Source of the DNA: Micromonospora halophytica
GTDB lineage: Bacteria; Actinomycetota; Actinomycetes; Mycobacteriales; Micromonosporaceae
Length of the DNA: 64,000 nt
Reading direction: 5' to 3'
NCBI RefSeq assembly: GCF_900090245.1
Contig: NZ_FMDN01000002.1
Location: 460,295-524,294 of the forward strand
In this document: positions 31,054-41,160 of the stretch, piece by piece
Position numbering within the stretch: position 1 is the stretch's first letter
Layout of the letters: every line of letters starts with the position of its first letter
Made by a program: the position numbers and the translations under genes
Notes under the pieces: model-generated
What the model was told of the DNA's origin: nothing
Seen by the model: only the letters and a program-made list of their open reading frames with translations
Database searches by the model: none

Positions 31054-31635
31054 TCACCGCCGGGCGGCCGGCAACGTCGCCATCAGCTCGACCTCGGCGG
31101 TCCGTGACTGCTCGATCCGCCGGGCCAGGTCACGCACCCGCTCGCTGACGCCGGCCCGCACCTGCGCCCGGGCCAGGTCCGCCGCCGTCCGCTGGTGCGC
31201 GCCGAGCACGTCGAGCAGCACCCGGTCCACCTGGCCGGCCGGGGCCTTGCGGAGGCGGGCCAGTCCGGCCGGTGCGTCGCTGTGCCCGGAGTGGTCGTGC
31301 CGGGCGGCGGCGGCCTGCGCCGAGGGACCGGCGTCGGACAGCCAGCCCCGCATCGTGGCCAGCTCGTCGGTCTCGGTCACCTCGATCGCGGCGACCAGGG
31401 TACGCAGGTCGGCGTCCGTCGCCCGGGCCCGACCGAGCCGGACGATCTCCAGGGTCTCTGCGGTGTGCGCCACCATCATGGTCAGGAACAGCACATCGAT
31501 GCCGCTGGTCGGGACGTCGGCGGCCGGGACGGATCCCGAGGCGGTCGCCGGCTGCGCCGACGGCGCGGGCCCGTCGGCGCAGCCGGCGGTGGCGAGCAGG
31601 GTCACGAGCAGGGCGGTGGCGATCAGGCGCTGCAT
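31054..31635 (-). CDS. DUF305 lipoprotein
   Basis: A 193-residue protein. The start ATG 31635 has GGAGG at the right distance, followed by a lipoprotein signal with lipobox TAGC (ALLVTLLATAGCADG). The mature part is a helical bundle of the DUF305 kind, here with FLTMMVAHTAETLEIVRLG and a second LLDVLGAHQRTAADLA helix. The family's usual MxxHH motif is reduced to MVAHT, so a metal-binding role is doubtful. HDHSGHSD in the middle is a small His-rich stretch that might hold copper. Extracellular, membrane-attached. Confidence 0.82.
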   Translation of the reverse strand: MQRLIATALLVTLLATAGCADGPAPSAQPATASGSVPAADVPTSGIDVLFLTMMVAHTAETLEIVRLGRARATDADLRTLVAAIEVTETDELATMRGWLSDAGPSAQAAAARHDHSGHSDAPAGLARLRKAPAGQVDRVLLDVLGAHQRTAADLARAQVRAGVSERVRDLARRIEQSRTAEVELMATLPAARR

Positions 31636-31709
31636 GCCGTCCTCCGTCACAGGGAGCCGGGATCGGGTCCGGGTGCGGCACACCGGGCGCGTGGGCCGCA
31701 CCCGGACGG

Positions 31710-32447
31710 TCAGACCTGGGTCCAGAGCGCCGGCACGTTCGGCGGCTCCCAGCCGGCGATGGCGGTGTGCGCCTGCCGGCAGCGGTACGTCAGGCCGTTG
31801 TAGGTGACCTGGTCGCCGACCTGGTAGGACCGGCCCGCGGTCCAGGTGCCGCCCGGTGCCGGCGTGCTGGTCGGGCTGGCCGTCGGGGTCGGGCTGGGCG
31901 ACGGGCTGGTCGGGGTCGGCGTGGGTGTCGGGCCACCGCCGCCGATCTGGAGGTCCACGCAGGAGTAGAAGGCGTTGGCGGTGTCGGCGATGTTCCAGAT
32001 CGCGAGGAGCTTCTGCCGGCCGGAGAACCCGCCCAGGTTGACGGTGTGCGAGACGGTCGCGCCGGGCTGCTGACCGCCCCCGTTGACGACCGCGACCCGG
32101 GTGCCGCCGATCCAGTACTCCCAGTTGCTGGTGGCGTGCCGGGCGGTGTTGACCCAGGTGAAGGTGACCGAACTGCCGACGGAGGTGGCCGGCCAGCCTC
32201 GACTGTCGTCGTTGAGCACGGCGAACTGGGGGATCCCGGCGTGGCAGCTGCGCAGGCCCTTGGGACCTTCGACGCTCTGCGGCTCGTACTTGATCTGGCC
32301 GCAGTCGGGCACCCGGTTCTGCGCGCAGAGCGCCTGCCGGCTGGGCGGGGACGAGACATAGCCGTGCGCCTGGGCGGGCGCGGCGACGGCCAGGGTGGAC
32401 GCGACGACGCCGGTCGTCACGAGCGGGATGGTGATCCTTCGACGCAT
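31710..32447 (-). CDS. Lytic polysaccharide monooxygenase (AA10) with chitin-binding CBM5/12
   Basis: The 245-residue protein starts at ATG 32447 with AAGGAG upstream. The signal peptide ends APAQA, so the mature protein starts HGYVSSPPSR: the N-terminal His is the first copper ligand of the AA10 histidine brace, and the second is in CHAGIP. The body has SVTFTWVNTARHATSNWEYW and ends in YSCVDLQI. A Thr/Pro/Ser linker leads to a C-terminal module with YQVGDQVTYNGLTYRC, of the CBM5/12 kind that binds chitin. It should oxidatively cleave chitin (or cellulose) outside the cell, using copper and an electron donor. Confidence 0.93.
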   Translation of the reverse strand: MRRRITIPLVTTGVVASTLAVAAPAQAHGYVSSPPSRQALCAQNRVPDCGQIKYEPQSVEGPKGLRSCHAGIPQFAVLNDDSRGWPATSVGSSVTFTWVNTARHATSNWEYWIGGTRVAVVNGGGQQPGATVSHTVNLGGFSGRQKLLAIWNIADTANAFYSCVDLQIGGGGPTPTPTPTSPSPSPTPTASPTSTPAPGGTWTAGRSYQVGDQVTYNGLTYRCRQAHTAIAGWEPPNVPALWTQV

Positions 32448-32493
32448 GGTGGCAGCTCCTTCGGGGGACGGCTGGCTGCGGGAGATGCCCACC

Positions 32494-32526
32494 AAGTTAA
32501 ATTAAACCTTGTTAACAGTAAAGACC
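32494..32526 (-). promoter_or_regulatory. AT-rich promoter region of the LPMO gene
   Basis: On the reverse strand TTTACT, a 16-base spacer and TTAACT lie about 50-75 bases upstream of the LPMO start. The segment has three related steps (GTTAAC, GTTTAA, TTTAAC), unusual in this GC-rich sequence, and may be an operator. It does not match the CTTGCA motif of the amylase sites. Confidence 0.45.
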
Positions 32527-32562
32527 CCCGTCGATGATGTCCCGCCATCCGGCGGGCAAGAG

Positions 32563-32604
32563 CGGTGCGGGGCACGGCGGGTCGACCCGCCGTGCCCCGC
32601 ACCG
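32563..32604 (-). terminator. Strong terminator of the lipase gene
   Basis: A perfect 19-bp stem (CGGTGCGGGGCACGGCGGG at 32563-32581 with 32586-32604) with a TCGA loop ends 14 bases after the lipase stop. Confidence 0.9.
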
Positions 32605-32617
32605 GTGCCTGATGAGG

Positions 32618-33469
32618 TCAGGTGGAAGTCTGGTAGTAGCAGGCGTTCCTGGCCCAACGGATGGGGCCGACCCGGGTGCCCCAGGAACTCCAACCGTCGG
32701 CGGTTGCGGTGTGCCAGTACCTCGCCAGGTAGCTGCCCGTCGCCGTCCGCAGTTCGGTGTGGTCGAGGCCGTCGTCGTACTGGATCTTGTGCTGGGCGCT
32801 CATGGCGATGCCGGACGCGGCGTCCACGTCTCCGTCGTCGAATGACGAGACCACCGTCCAGTCGGTCCCCATCGCCGACTGCGGACGGGCCGCCAGCCCG
32901 TTCAGGAAGCTGCTGCCGGCCTGCATCTCCTTGCACTGGAGCCAGAGCGTGAGGCTGCACCATCCGGCGAACTTCGCACCACCGTGCGGGGTGCCCAGCG
33001 TCACGACGTCCTCGACGTAGACATAGGGCGGGTAGCCGGTGGTCCCCTTGGCCACCTCGGTGAGAGCGGAGCGGATCACCAGCCCACCCATGGAGTGCCC
33101 GACCACGTCGACCTTCACGCCCTTGGCCGAGTAGCGGTTGTAGATCTCGTTGGCCAGCGCTCTTCCCACCGTCTTGATCGACGTCGTGGTGGTGTCACCG
33201 TTGTACTTGATGTCGCAGTTCGTGTTACCCGAGTAGTAGCCGAACGTCGTCAGTTCCCCCGTCCAGCCCGTGTTCGTGAACACGGGCGTCACGGCCGACC
33301 AGTATGCGTCGCAGTCCGCGTTGCCGTCGGGACTCCAGCCATGGATGAAGATGACCGGGTTCGCCACGCCGTTGACCCGCGCCGGGGCGGCGAGCGCCGG
33401 CGTCTGCGCCACGAGCGTGAACCCTCCGGTGAGCACCAGAGTGGCGAGCAGCGCCAGCGTTCTTCGCAT
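32618..33469 (-). CDS. Secreted lipase/esterase
   Basis: A 283-residue protein; ATG 33469 has AAGGA seven bases upstream, and ATG 33487 is a second possibility. The signal peptide ends ALAAPA. The mature part has the alpha/beta-hydrolase steps NPVIFIHGWSPDG, then VDVVGHSMGGLVIRSAL (nucleophile Ser in GHSMGG), VVTLGTPHGG, and the C-terminal LDHTEL with the catalytic His. Cysteines (NADCDAYW, NTNCDI, GWCSLTLWLQC, RNACYY) suggest two or three disulfides, as in actinomycete class-2 lipases. It should hydrolyse triglycerides or esters outside the cell. Confidence 0.9.
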   Translation of the reverse strand: MRRTLALLATLVLTGGFTLVAQTPALAAPARVNGVANPVIFIHGWSPDGNADCDAYWSAVTPVFTNTGWTGELTTFGYYSGNTNCDIKYNGDTTTTSIKTVGRALANEIYNRYSAKGVKVDVVGHSMGGLVIRSALTEVAKGTTGYPPYVYVEDVVTLGTPHGGAKFAGWCSLTLWLQCKEMQAGSSFLNGLAARPQSAMGTDWTVVSSFDDGDVDAASGIAMSAQHKIQYDDGLDHTELRTATGSYLARYWHTATADGWSSWGTRVGPIRWARNACYYQTST

Positions 33470-33617
33470 CTGTCCGTCCTTGTTCATGTGAGCCGGGGGG
33501 ATCCGCACACACGGCGAGCCCGCCGTGAACGGTGATCGGCATTGTGGCACCCCGCTGCATGAGCCACGACCGCTGCCGGCAGCACCCGATCAATCCCGGC
33601 AGATGTCATCATGCGTG

Positions 33618-33834
33618 GTGACCAGTTCCGTGACCACGACTGGGCGGGCTGCCTCGACGTCCGCGACCCGCGACCTCGGTGACCTCCGGCTCACCAACGG
33701 CGGCCAGACCCGGCGCGGGGCGGTGGTCCGGGCCGACCACCCAGCTCGCGCCGTCGCCGCTTGCGGGGCTCACTGAAGACGACTTCGTGACGCTGCGCAA
33801 CCGGCTCCTCGGCTGCTCGACCACCGCCGCCTGA
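33618..33834 (+). pseudogene. Remnant of a tyrosine-protein phosphatase (frameshifted)
   Basis: The first frame reads RDLGDLRLTNGGQTRRGAVV and RADHPAR, the typical beginning of actinobacterial tyrosine phosphatases of the Y-phosphatase-3 family (RDLGG...G...RTRPGxxxRAD). It then runs into a stop near 33774, while another frame continues LTEDDFVTLRNRLLG, the expected next helix, until 33834. The catalytic HCxxGKDR part is gone. So this is a frameshifted, truncated remnant. The surrounding 33470-33941 has no other gene. Confidence 0.6.
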
Positions 33835-33941
33835 TTCGCATTCCCGTCAACCGTTGCCGATACGGCTTTCATTGACACCCGAACTGATGGCGGGGAAGGG
33901 CCAGCCCCTCCCCCACCCTCGAGTTCGCCTGGTCGGACGGG

Positions 33942-36266
<2,325 letters not shown>

Positions 36267-36276
36267 CGCAGGTTCC

Positions 36277-36396
36277 TCAGCTTGGCCGGTGGGGTGGGGG
36301 GACGGCCGCCGCGACCCACGGGACAGTGGCGCGGCCGGGCACGAAGCCGGCAGCCAGGGCGGCAGCGGGCAGCATGGAGCACACGACGGGGTTCAT
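36277..36396 (-). CDS. Small upstream ORF (39 aa) in the debranching-enzyme leader
   Basis: ATG 36396 has an excellent ribosome site (GAGGAGG at 36411-36405, spacing 8). It codes for a 39-residue hydrophobic, Ala/Pro/Val-rich peptide (MNPVVCSMLPAAALAAGFVP...) and stops at 36279-36277, ten bases before the debranching-enzyme start. Third-position GC is about 87 percent, as in real genes here. It may couple translation of the big gene or act as a leader peptide; a short secreted peptide is also possible. Confidence 0.55.
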   Translation of the reverse strand: MNPVVCSMLPAAALAAGFVPGRATVPWVAAAVPPPHRPS

Positions 36397-36470
36397 GGGG
36401 AAGACCTCCTCGCTGACGGGGGGTGGTGCGAGGAAGGTTGGCTGATGGGCCCATCCGTCAACCGTTGATC

Positions 36471-36526
36471 AATGCAAGAACTTGCAATGTTTCCGAGACG
36501 CTACCATCTAAATACATCGAAGTGAA
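36471..36526 (-). promoter_or_regulatory. Promoter and palindromic CTTGCA operator of the debranching enzyme
   Basis: On the reverse strand TTCACT (36526-36521), a 17-base spacer and TAGCGT (36503-36498) form the promoter. Nine bases further lies ATTGCAAGTTCTTGCATT (36488-36471), with perfect TGCAAG/CTTGCA arms around two bases. TTGCAAGTTCTTGCA matches 13 of 15 with the site of the amylase at 10298. Position at the transcription start fits a repressor. Confidence 0.75.
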
Positions 36527-36744
36527 CGGCCACGTGAGCGATCATCAGGGCGGACCAGCCGTCCAGGTCGGAGGCGTGCGGTGCAAGCAGCAGAAACCTG
36601 TTGCAGGCATGGCAAGGGCTGTCACGCCTGCCGTCCGCCAGTGGGTGCTGACGACGGGCGTCAGCACCCGAGGGCTTGTTGCGGAGGCCGACCTGGTCGA
36701 GTAGTTTTCCGGGCACGCCGACGAGCTGGGAGGAGGTCAGAACA

Positions 36745-36795
36745 ATGTCCGATGTTCTGCGCCTCGCCCGCGTCCCGGCGTTCACGCGGGTCTGA
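36745..36795 (+). CDS. 16-codon leader ORF before the GNAT gene
   Basis: ATG 36745 has a near-perfect ribosome site (GGGAGGAGG at 36728-36736, spacing 8). It encodes MSDVLRLARVPAFTRV and stops at 36793-36795, 32 bases before the GNAT start. Such a strong site before a very short frame suggests a leader peptide with a regulatory role. Confidence 0.5.
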   Translation: MSDVLRLARVPAFTRV

Positions 36796-36827
36796 GCCGG
36801 GGCGTTCGCTTTCCGGAGGATCAACCC

Positions 36828-37748
36828 ATGACCGACCTGGTCATCCGTCCGCTCGTCGCGGGCGAGGAGAATCTCTTCGAGTCCATGCCCGATCCGCTGC
36901 CTCAACTGCGGCAGGTCAGTTACGCCGACGGAATCGCCGGTGGCGGTTACCGGCCCGAGAACACCTGGGTCGCCCTGCGAGCCGGTCGCGTCATCGGCCG
37001 GGCGGCCTGGCTCCTCCCACCGGGGGCGGTCGGCGCCCCCTGGCTGGAACGGTTCGACTTGGACGCCGAGCCAGAGGTGGGTGCCGCGCTGCTGCGCGCC
37101 GCCCACGAGGCACTCGGCGGTCCCCACAGGTACTACGCCGCCATGCCGGCACACTGGCGGCGCCGGCCGGAGGTACTCGCCGTGGTCGAGGCGCCGATGG
37201 CGGCGGCCCGCCTTGCCGGGCTGGTCGAGCGCGGCGAGCGGGTGAGGCTCTCCTGGACGGGCACACCGCTGCCGACGACTTCCGGGCGTTACACCTTCCG
37301 TTCGGCCGCCGACGCGGCGGAGATCAACGCGATGGTCGCCCGAATCAGCGAACCGGACGTGCTCACCGGCAAGGAGATCGCGCTGGCGGTCGGCGGAGTG
37401 GACCTGGCGACCGACCCACTGGCCTGGCTGAACGGCCCGACCGAAGCTTGGCGCATCGCGACAGACGCCGGGGAGCCGGTCGGCCTGGTCGGCACGGCCG
37501 GGGATGCGTGCTACCCGCTCATTGCCTACCTCGGCCTGCTCGACGAAGCCGTCCGAGGCGAGCTGCTGGCCGAGGTGGTGCGGGTACTGGCCACCGGCGG
37601 CGCCCGAGAGGTGCTGGCCGACGTGGACGCCCACCGGGTGGTGGTGCTGGCGGAACTGGAACGGACCGGGTTCCGACGGTTGCGGTCCCGGGTCCTCTTC
37701 GAACCCGCCGCCGGTACGCCGTCCGGTTCCGTCGTCACGCCCGGCTGA
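36828..37748 (+). CDS. GNAT-family acetyltransferase-like protein
   Basis: A 306-residue protein of two half domains. The first has LVIRPLVAGEENLFESMPDP and ENTWVALRAGRVIGRAAWLL, the N-terminal strands of a GNAT fold; the second has YTFRSAADAAEINAMVARIS, AYLGLLDEAVRGELLAEVVRVLATGG and DVDAHRVVVLAELERTGFRRLRSR, where the last helix and strand fit the acetyl-CoA domain. A classic Q/RxxGxG/A loop is not obvious, so activity is uncertain. GGAGG at 36815-36819. A leader ORF precedes it and a strong terminator follows. Confidence 0.75.
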   Translation: MTDLVIRPLVAGEENLFESMPDPLPQLRQVSYADGIAGGGYRPENTWVALRAGRVIGRAAWLLPPGAVGAPWLERFDLDAEPEVGAALLRAAHEALGGPHRYYAAMPAHWRRRPEVLAVVEAPMAAARLAGLVERGERVRLSWTGTPLPTTSGRYTFRSAADAAEINAMVARISEPDVLTGKEIALAVGGVDLATDPLAWLNGPTEAWRIATDAGEPVGLVGTAGDACYPLIAYLGLLDEAVRGELLAEVVRVLATGGAREVLADVDAHRVVVLAELERTGFRRLRSRVLFEPAAGTPSGSVVTPG

Positions 37749-37752
37749 GCAT

Positions 37753-37790
37753 CGGCGTGCCGACCAGCGTGGACGCTGGTCGGCACGCCG
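37753..37790 (+). terminator. Strong terminator after the GNAT gene
   Basis: CGGCGTGCCGACCAGCG (37753-37769) pairs perfectly with 37774-37790 (17 bp) around a TGGA loop, five bases after the stop. Confidence 0.9.
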
Positions 37791-37823
37791 GACCGGTCCT
37801 GACCGGTAGGTAAGGTCGTCCGC

Positions 37824-38366
37824 ATGGCTGACGCTGTCGTGATTCCCGGTGCCTGGTTCGGACCGGGTGCTCCCCTGCTGATGTATGCCGGCGACGTGGC
37901 GGCGCAGCGGGGCGCGACAGTGCACCGCTACTCGTGGTCCCGGGAGTTTCCGAAGCTTGATCAGCCGGGAATCGAGGGCTGGGTCGGCGGGGAGATCGCT
38001 CCGTTGATCGACACCACTGACGGTCGCCCATTGCTGATCGGCAAGTCGCTCGGCACGAACGCGGCAGCGGTCGCCGCCGAACGATCCTTGCCCGCCGTGT
38101 GGCTCACGCCCCTGCTCACCCTGCCGTGGGTGGCGGACGCCCTGGGCCGCGCGACCGCGCCGTTCCTGCTCGTGGGTGGCACCGCCGACAAACTCTGGGA
38201 CGGTGACCTGGCCCGCCGGCTGTCACCCCACGTGCTGGAGGTGGAAGGCGCCGATCACGGCATGTACGTACCCGGCCCACTCACCGAGTCGATCGCAGTG
38301 CTCAGTCGGGTCGTGGTCGCCGTACAGGAGTTCCTCGACGCGATTGGCTGGCCGAGCCAGCCGTAG
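37824..38366 (+). CDS. Small alpha/beta hydrolase
   Basis: A 180-residue protein with MADAVVIPGAWFGPGAPLL at the start (oxyanion strand), GKSLGTNAAAVAAE (nucleophile Ser in GKSLGT), FLLVGGTADKLWDGD (acid Asp) and VEGADHGMYV (His), so the triad of an alpha/beta hydrolase is complete in a compact form without a lid. Substrate unknown. TAAGGT at 37811-37816 is seven bases before the ATG, so the message is probably leaderless. Confidence 0.8.
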   Translation: MADAVVIPGAWFGPGAPLLMYAGDVAAQRGATVHRYSWSREFPKLDQPGIEGWVGGEIAPLIDTTDGRPLLIGKSLGTNAAAVAAERSLPAVWLTPLLTLPWVADALGRATAPFLLVGGTADKLWDGDLARRLSPHVLEVEGADHGMYVPGPLTESIAVLSRVVVAVQEFLDAIGWPSQP

Positions 38367-38460
38367 CCGCGTCGTTGCCGGCACCAGGAAGCGGATCTCC
38401 CCGTCGGGCGGTCGTAGACCGTCCAGCCTCCCCGGAAGGGATGGCAGAACTGCGCAGGGA

Positions 38461-38492
38461 ACAGCGCCGCATCCGTGCGGATGCGGCGCTGT
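38461..38492. terminator. Bidirectional terminator, 14-bp stem
   Basis: ACAGCGCCGCATCC (38461-38474) pairs perfectly with 38479-38492, loop GTGC, between convergent genes ending at 38366 and 38506. Confidence 0.88.
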
Positions 38493-38505
38493 CCCCTGCG
38501 ATCGG

Positions 38506-39270
38506 CTAGCTGATCTTTCTTCGGTAGATCGCTGTCGCGGCGGCGTAGGCGGCCACGAGGATGCCGGCGCACCAGGCGAGGGCGATCCAGATGTCGTTGC
38601 CGACGGGTTGCTGCGCGAACAGCGCGCGGAGAGTGTTCACGATGGACGTCACCGGCTGGTTCTCGGCGAACCACGCGACCGGGCCAGGCATCGAGTCGGT
38701 GGGGACGAAGGCCGAGCTGATGAAGGGCAGAAAGATCAGCGGGTAGCTGAAGGCGCTCGCACCGTCGACGGTCCTGGCGGACAGGCCCGCTATCACGGCG
38801 ATCCAGGTGAGGGCGAGGGTGAACAGGATCAGGATGCCGGCGACGGCGAGCCAGTCGGCCACGGATGCGCCGGTGCGGAACCCCATGATCAGCGCGACGC
38901 CTGTGACGATCACGATCGAGGCCAGGTTGGCGACGAGTGAGGTCAGGACATGCGCCCAGAGCACCGAGGGCCGTGGGATCGGCATCGACTGGAAGCGCTC
39001 GAAGATGCCGCCCTGCATGTCGAGGAACAGGCGGTACGCCGTGTAGGCGATGCCGGATGCGATCGTGATGAGCAGGATGCCCGGGAGCATGTAGTTGATG
39101 TACGACTCGTCGGATCCGGTGTTGATGGCTCCGCCCAGCACGTACACGAAGAGCAGCATCAGCGCGACCGGGGTGACCGCTGTGGTGATGATGGTGTCCG
39201 GGCTGCGGAGGATGTGACGCAGGGAGCGGCCGGTGAGGGTTCCGGTGTCGCTGAGGACGTGGGCGGTCAT
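38506..39270 (-). CDS. ABC-2 type exporter permease
   Basis: The 254-residue membrane protein has six predicted helices and the ABC-2 pattern of daunorubicin-resistance permeases: GRSLRHILRSPDTIITTAVTPVALMLLFVYVLGG at the start and FLPFISSAFVPTDSMPGPVAWFAENQPVT near 175-205. Its ATG overlaps the stop of the ATPase gene (ATGA). With that ATPase it forms a drug or lipid exporter. It is the last gene of a PadR-controlled operon. Confidence 0.92.
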   Translation of the reverse strand: MTAHVLSDTGTLTGRSLRHILRSPDTIITTAVTPVALMLLFVYVLGGAINTGSDESYINYMLPGILLITIASGIAYTAYRLFLDMQGGIFERFQSMPIPRPSVLWAHVLTSLVANLASIVIVTGVALIMGFRTGASVADWLAVAGILILFTLALTWIAVIAGLSARTVDGASAFSYPLIFLPFISSAFVPTDSMPGPVAWFAENQPVTSIVNTLRALFAQQPVGNDIWIALAWCAGILVAAYAAATAIYRRKIS

Positions 39271-40079
39271 CGGGATTCCCCTCCTACGGACATGGCGGCC
39301 TTGTCGACGGTGTCACTGGTGTCGCCGACGAGGGCGAGGAAGACGTCCTCAAGGGTCGGCTGCTTCTCGACGTACTCGACCTTGGCGGACGGGAGGAGCT
39401 GCTTCAGCTCGGCGAGGGTGCCGTTCTGGATGATCGTGCCTTTGTGCAGGATCGCGATCCGGTCGGCGAGTTGCTCGGCCTCGTCGAGGTACTGGGTGGT
39501 CAGCAGGATGGTCGTGCCGTCCTTGGCGAGCTGCTTCACCGTCTGCCAGACCTCGATGCGGGCCTGCGGGTCGAGGCCGGTGGTCGGCTCGTCGAGGAAC
39601 ACGACCGGCGGGTTGCCGACAAGGCTCATCGCGATGTCCAGCCGCCGACGCATGCCGCCCGAGTACGTCGCCGCCCGGCGGTTCCCGGCATCAGCGAGCG
39701 AGAAACGGGCGAGCATGTCGTCGGCGATCGCACCCGGGTTCTTCAGGTGGCGGAGCTTCGCGACCAGGACCAGATTCTCCCGGCCGGTGAGCACTTCGTC
39801 GACTGCGGCGAACTGGCCGGTCAGGCTGATCGACCTGCGCACGTCGCCCGGGGCCGAGGAGACGTCGAAGCCGTGGACGGTCGCGGTGCCGGTGTTCGCC
39901 TTCAGCAACGTCGACAGGATCCGCACCAGCGTGGTCTTTCCGGCGCCGTTCGAGCCGAGCAGAGCGAAGATGCTCCCGGCTGCCACGTCGAAGTCGACGC
40001 CCCGCAGCACATGCAGGTCCTTGTAGGACTTCGTGATGGCCCGCACCCTGATCGCGGGGTCGCGCATCATGGTGGTCAT
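39267..40079 (-). CDS. ABC exporter ATPase (DrrA-like)
   Basis: A 270-residue ATPase, starting at ATG 40079, which overlaps the stop of the DUF1048 gene. Walker A is LLGSNGAGKTTLVRIL (note LLGSN, with Ser for the usual Pro), the signature is YSGGMRRRLDIAMSLV and Walker B is VVFLDEPTTGLDPQAR. The C-terminal 60 residues (LLPSAKVEYVEKQPTLEDVFLALVGD) are typical of DrrA-like exporters of antibiotics. It energises the permease encoded next. Confidence 0.94.
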   Translation of the reverse strand: MTTMMRDPAIRVRAITKSYKDLHVLRGVDFDVAAGSIFALLGSNGAGKTTLVRILSTLLKANTGTATVHGFDVSSAPGDVRRSISLTGQFAAVDEVLTGRENLVLVAKLRHLKNPGAIADDMLARFSLADAGNRRAATYSGGMRRRLDIAMSLVGNPPVVFLDEPTTGLDPQARIEVWQTVKQLAKDGTTILLTTQYLDEAEQLADRIAILHKGTIIQNGTLAELKQLLPSAKVEYVEKQPTLEDVFLALVGDTSDTVDKAAMSVGGESR

Positions 40080-40456
40080 GCGCCCGATTCCTCGCCGTTG
40101 GCGCCGGCGGCGATGTCGATCGCCTTTCGGAGGCGCTCGCGTTCCTTGTCTATCCACTGCCTGCCGGAGTACGCCTGCAGGAACGTCTCGGCGAACTCGA
40201 CCGGGTCGTCGCCGACGATTGCGCGGACCGGCGTTCCGTCGGCGACCGCACGCTCCCAGAGGTCGACGAAGTCACCGAGCATCGTGATGAGCGTGTCGCC
40301 GTCGAGGAGCCCTCCGCGGTACATGAAGTACCGCTGAAGAGCCTTGGCCGCGCTGCGACAGGGCTCCGGCAGGGCCTCGATCCGGGCCATGTGGTGCTTG
40401 TACTGCTTCTTCTGCTCGAGCGACCCGACGATCGTCTCGATCCACTTCGCGGCCAT
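40076..40456 (-). CDS. DUF1048 protein
   Basis: A 126-residue helical protein: MAAKWIETIVGSLEQKKQYKHHMARIEALP then MLGDFVDLWERAVADGTPVRAIVGDDPVEFAETFLQAY. DUF1048 proteins regularly accompany PadR regulators and ABC exporters in actinobacteria and firmicutes; their work is unknown, possibly as a sensing or assembly partner. ATG 40456 has GGAG at seven bases; ATG 40462 overlaps the PadR stop (ATGA) and is equally possible. Confidence 0.85.
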   Translation of the reverse strand: MAAKWIETIVGSLEQKKQYKHHMARIEALPEPCRSAAKALQRYFMYRGGLLDGDTLITMLGDFVDLWERAVADGTPVRAIVGDDPVEFAETFLQAYSGRQWIDKERERLRKAIDIAAGANGEESGA

Positions 40457-40458
40457 GC

Positions 40459-40806
40459 TCATGCTCCTTCGTCGTGGTGGTCGTCGTTGCGGTGAAGTTG
40501 CTCGATGCGTTCCGCGAGGACGCTCCACGTCCTCCAGAACTCGGCGAGTTGGTCCCGCCCCTTCGCGTTGAGCGAATACACCTTCCGCGGGGGCCCCTTT
40601 TCGGAGGGAACCTTCTCCACGTCCACGAACCCGCGCTGCTCGACGCGGACGAGCAGGGCGTAGATGGTGCCTTCCGCGATGTCCGAGAACCCACGGTCGC
40701 GCAGCCACGCGGTGATCTCGTAGCCGTATGCGGATCTGCGGGCCAGGATCGCCAGGACGATGCCTTCGAGAGTGCCCTTCAGCATCTCTGTCATCTGGTT
40801 GCCCAT
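40459..40806 (-). CDS. PadR-family repressor
   Basis: The 115-residue protein from ATG 40806 has the winged helix of PadR: MLKGTLEGIVLAILARRSAYGYEI, DIAEGTIYALLVRVEQRGFVDVE and RKVYSLNAKGRDQLAEFW, then an acidic/His tail. It heads an operon with DUF1048, ABC ATPase and permease, all overlapping. PadR proteins usually repress their own exporter operon and release on binding the exported compound. A set of direct repeats over the promoter is the likely target. Confidence 0.93.
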   Translation of the reverse strand: MGNQMTEMLKGTLEGIVLAILARRSAYGYEITAWLRDRGFSDIAEGTIYALLVRVEQRGFVDVEKVPSEKGPPRKVYSLNAKGRDQLAEFWRTWSVLAERIEQLHRNDDHHDEGA

Positions 40807-40819
40807 GCCATCACCCCTC

Positions 40820-40881
40820 AGTACCAAGCGACGCTGACTACTGGTAGACAGTAACACTAGGTACCGGTAGACAGCAACGCT
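40820..40881 (-). promoter_or_regulatory. Promoter of PadR operon with three 23-bp-spaced repeats
   Basis: GGTAGACAGTAACACT (40843-40858) and GGTAGACAGCAACGCT (40866-40881) are direct repeats at a 23-base step; a weaker third copy AGTACCAAGCGACGCT (11 of 16) stands at 40820-40835. On the reverse strand TTGCTG, an 18-base spacer and TACTGT fall within the first two copies, so the repressor would sit on the promoter. A 23-base step is about two helical turns, so the proteins would line up on one face. Confidence 0.7.
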
Positions 40882-41160
40882 GAATACCGTCCGCCCGGCC
40901 AGTCAGTGGGAGCCGGCTTGGAGGGCTGCCGAGATTCCGCCCGTAGTTCGGAGACGCAGACGTGCGGTGGCCGCAGGCATCAACCGACCGCCTGACGGTA
41001 CGGATGGCCGCGCTCGGGACCGAGGTCAACCAGGGAAAGGCCGGTGGGCCGGAGGTGCCACCATGCGAACCACACCGCCACGATCCCCGGCAAATCCGTT
41101 ACCGATGAGTTTGCCCAGCTCACTCGGTACACCGGTGACGACATCGGGTCCAGTTGGCTA
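40882..41160. other. Intergenic region without a supported gene
   Basis: About 280 bases between the PadR operator and the toxin-antitoxin promoter. I see no open frame with a domain, no tRNA and no strong hairpin here. Confidence 0.5.
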
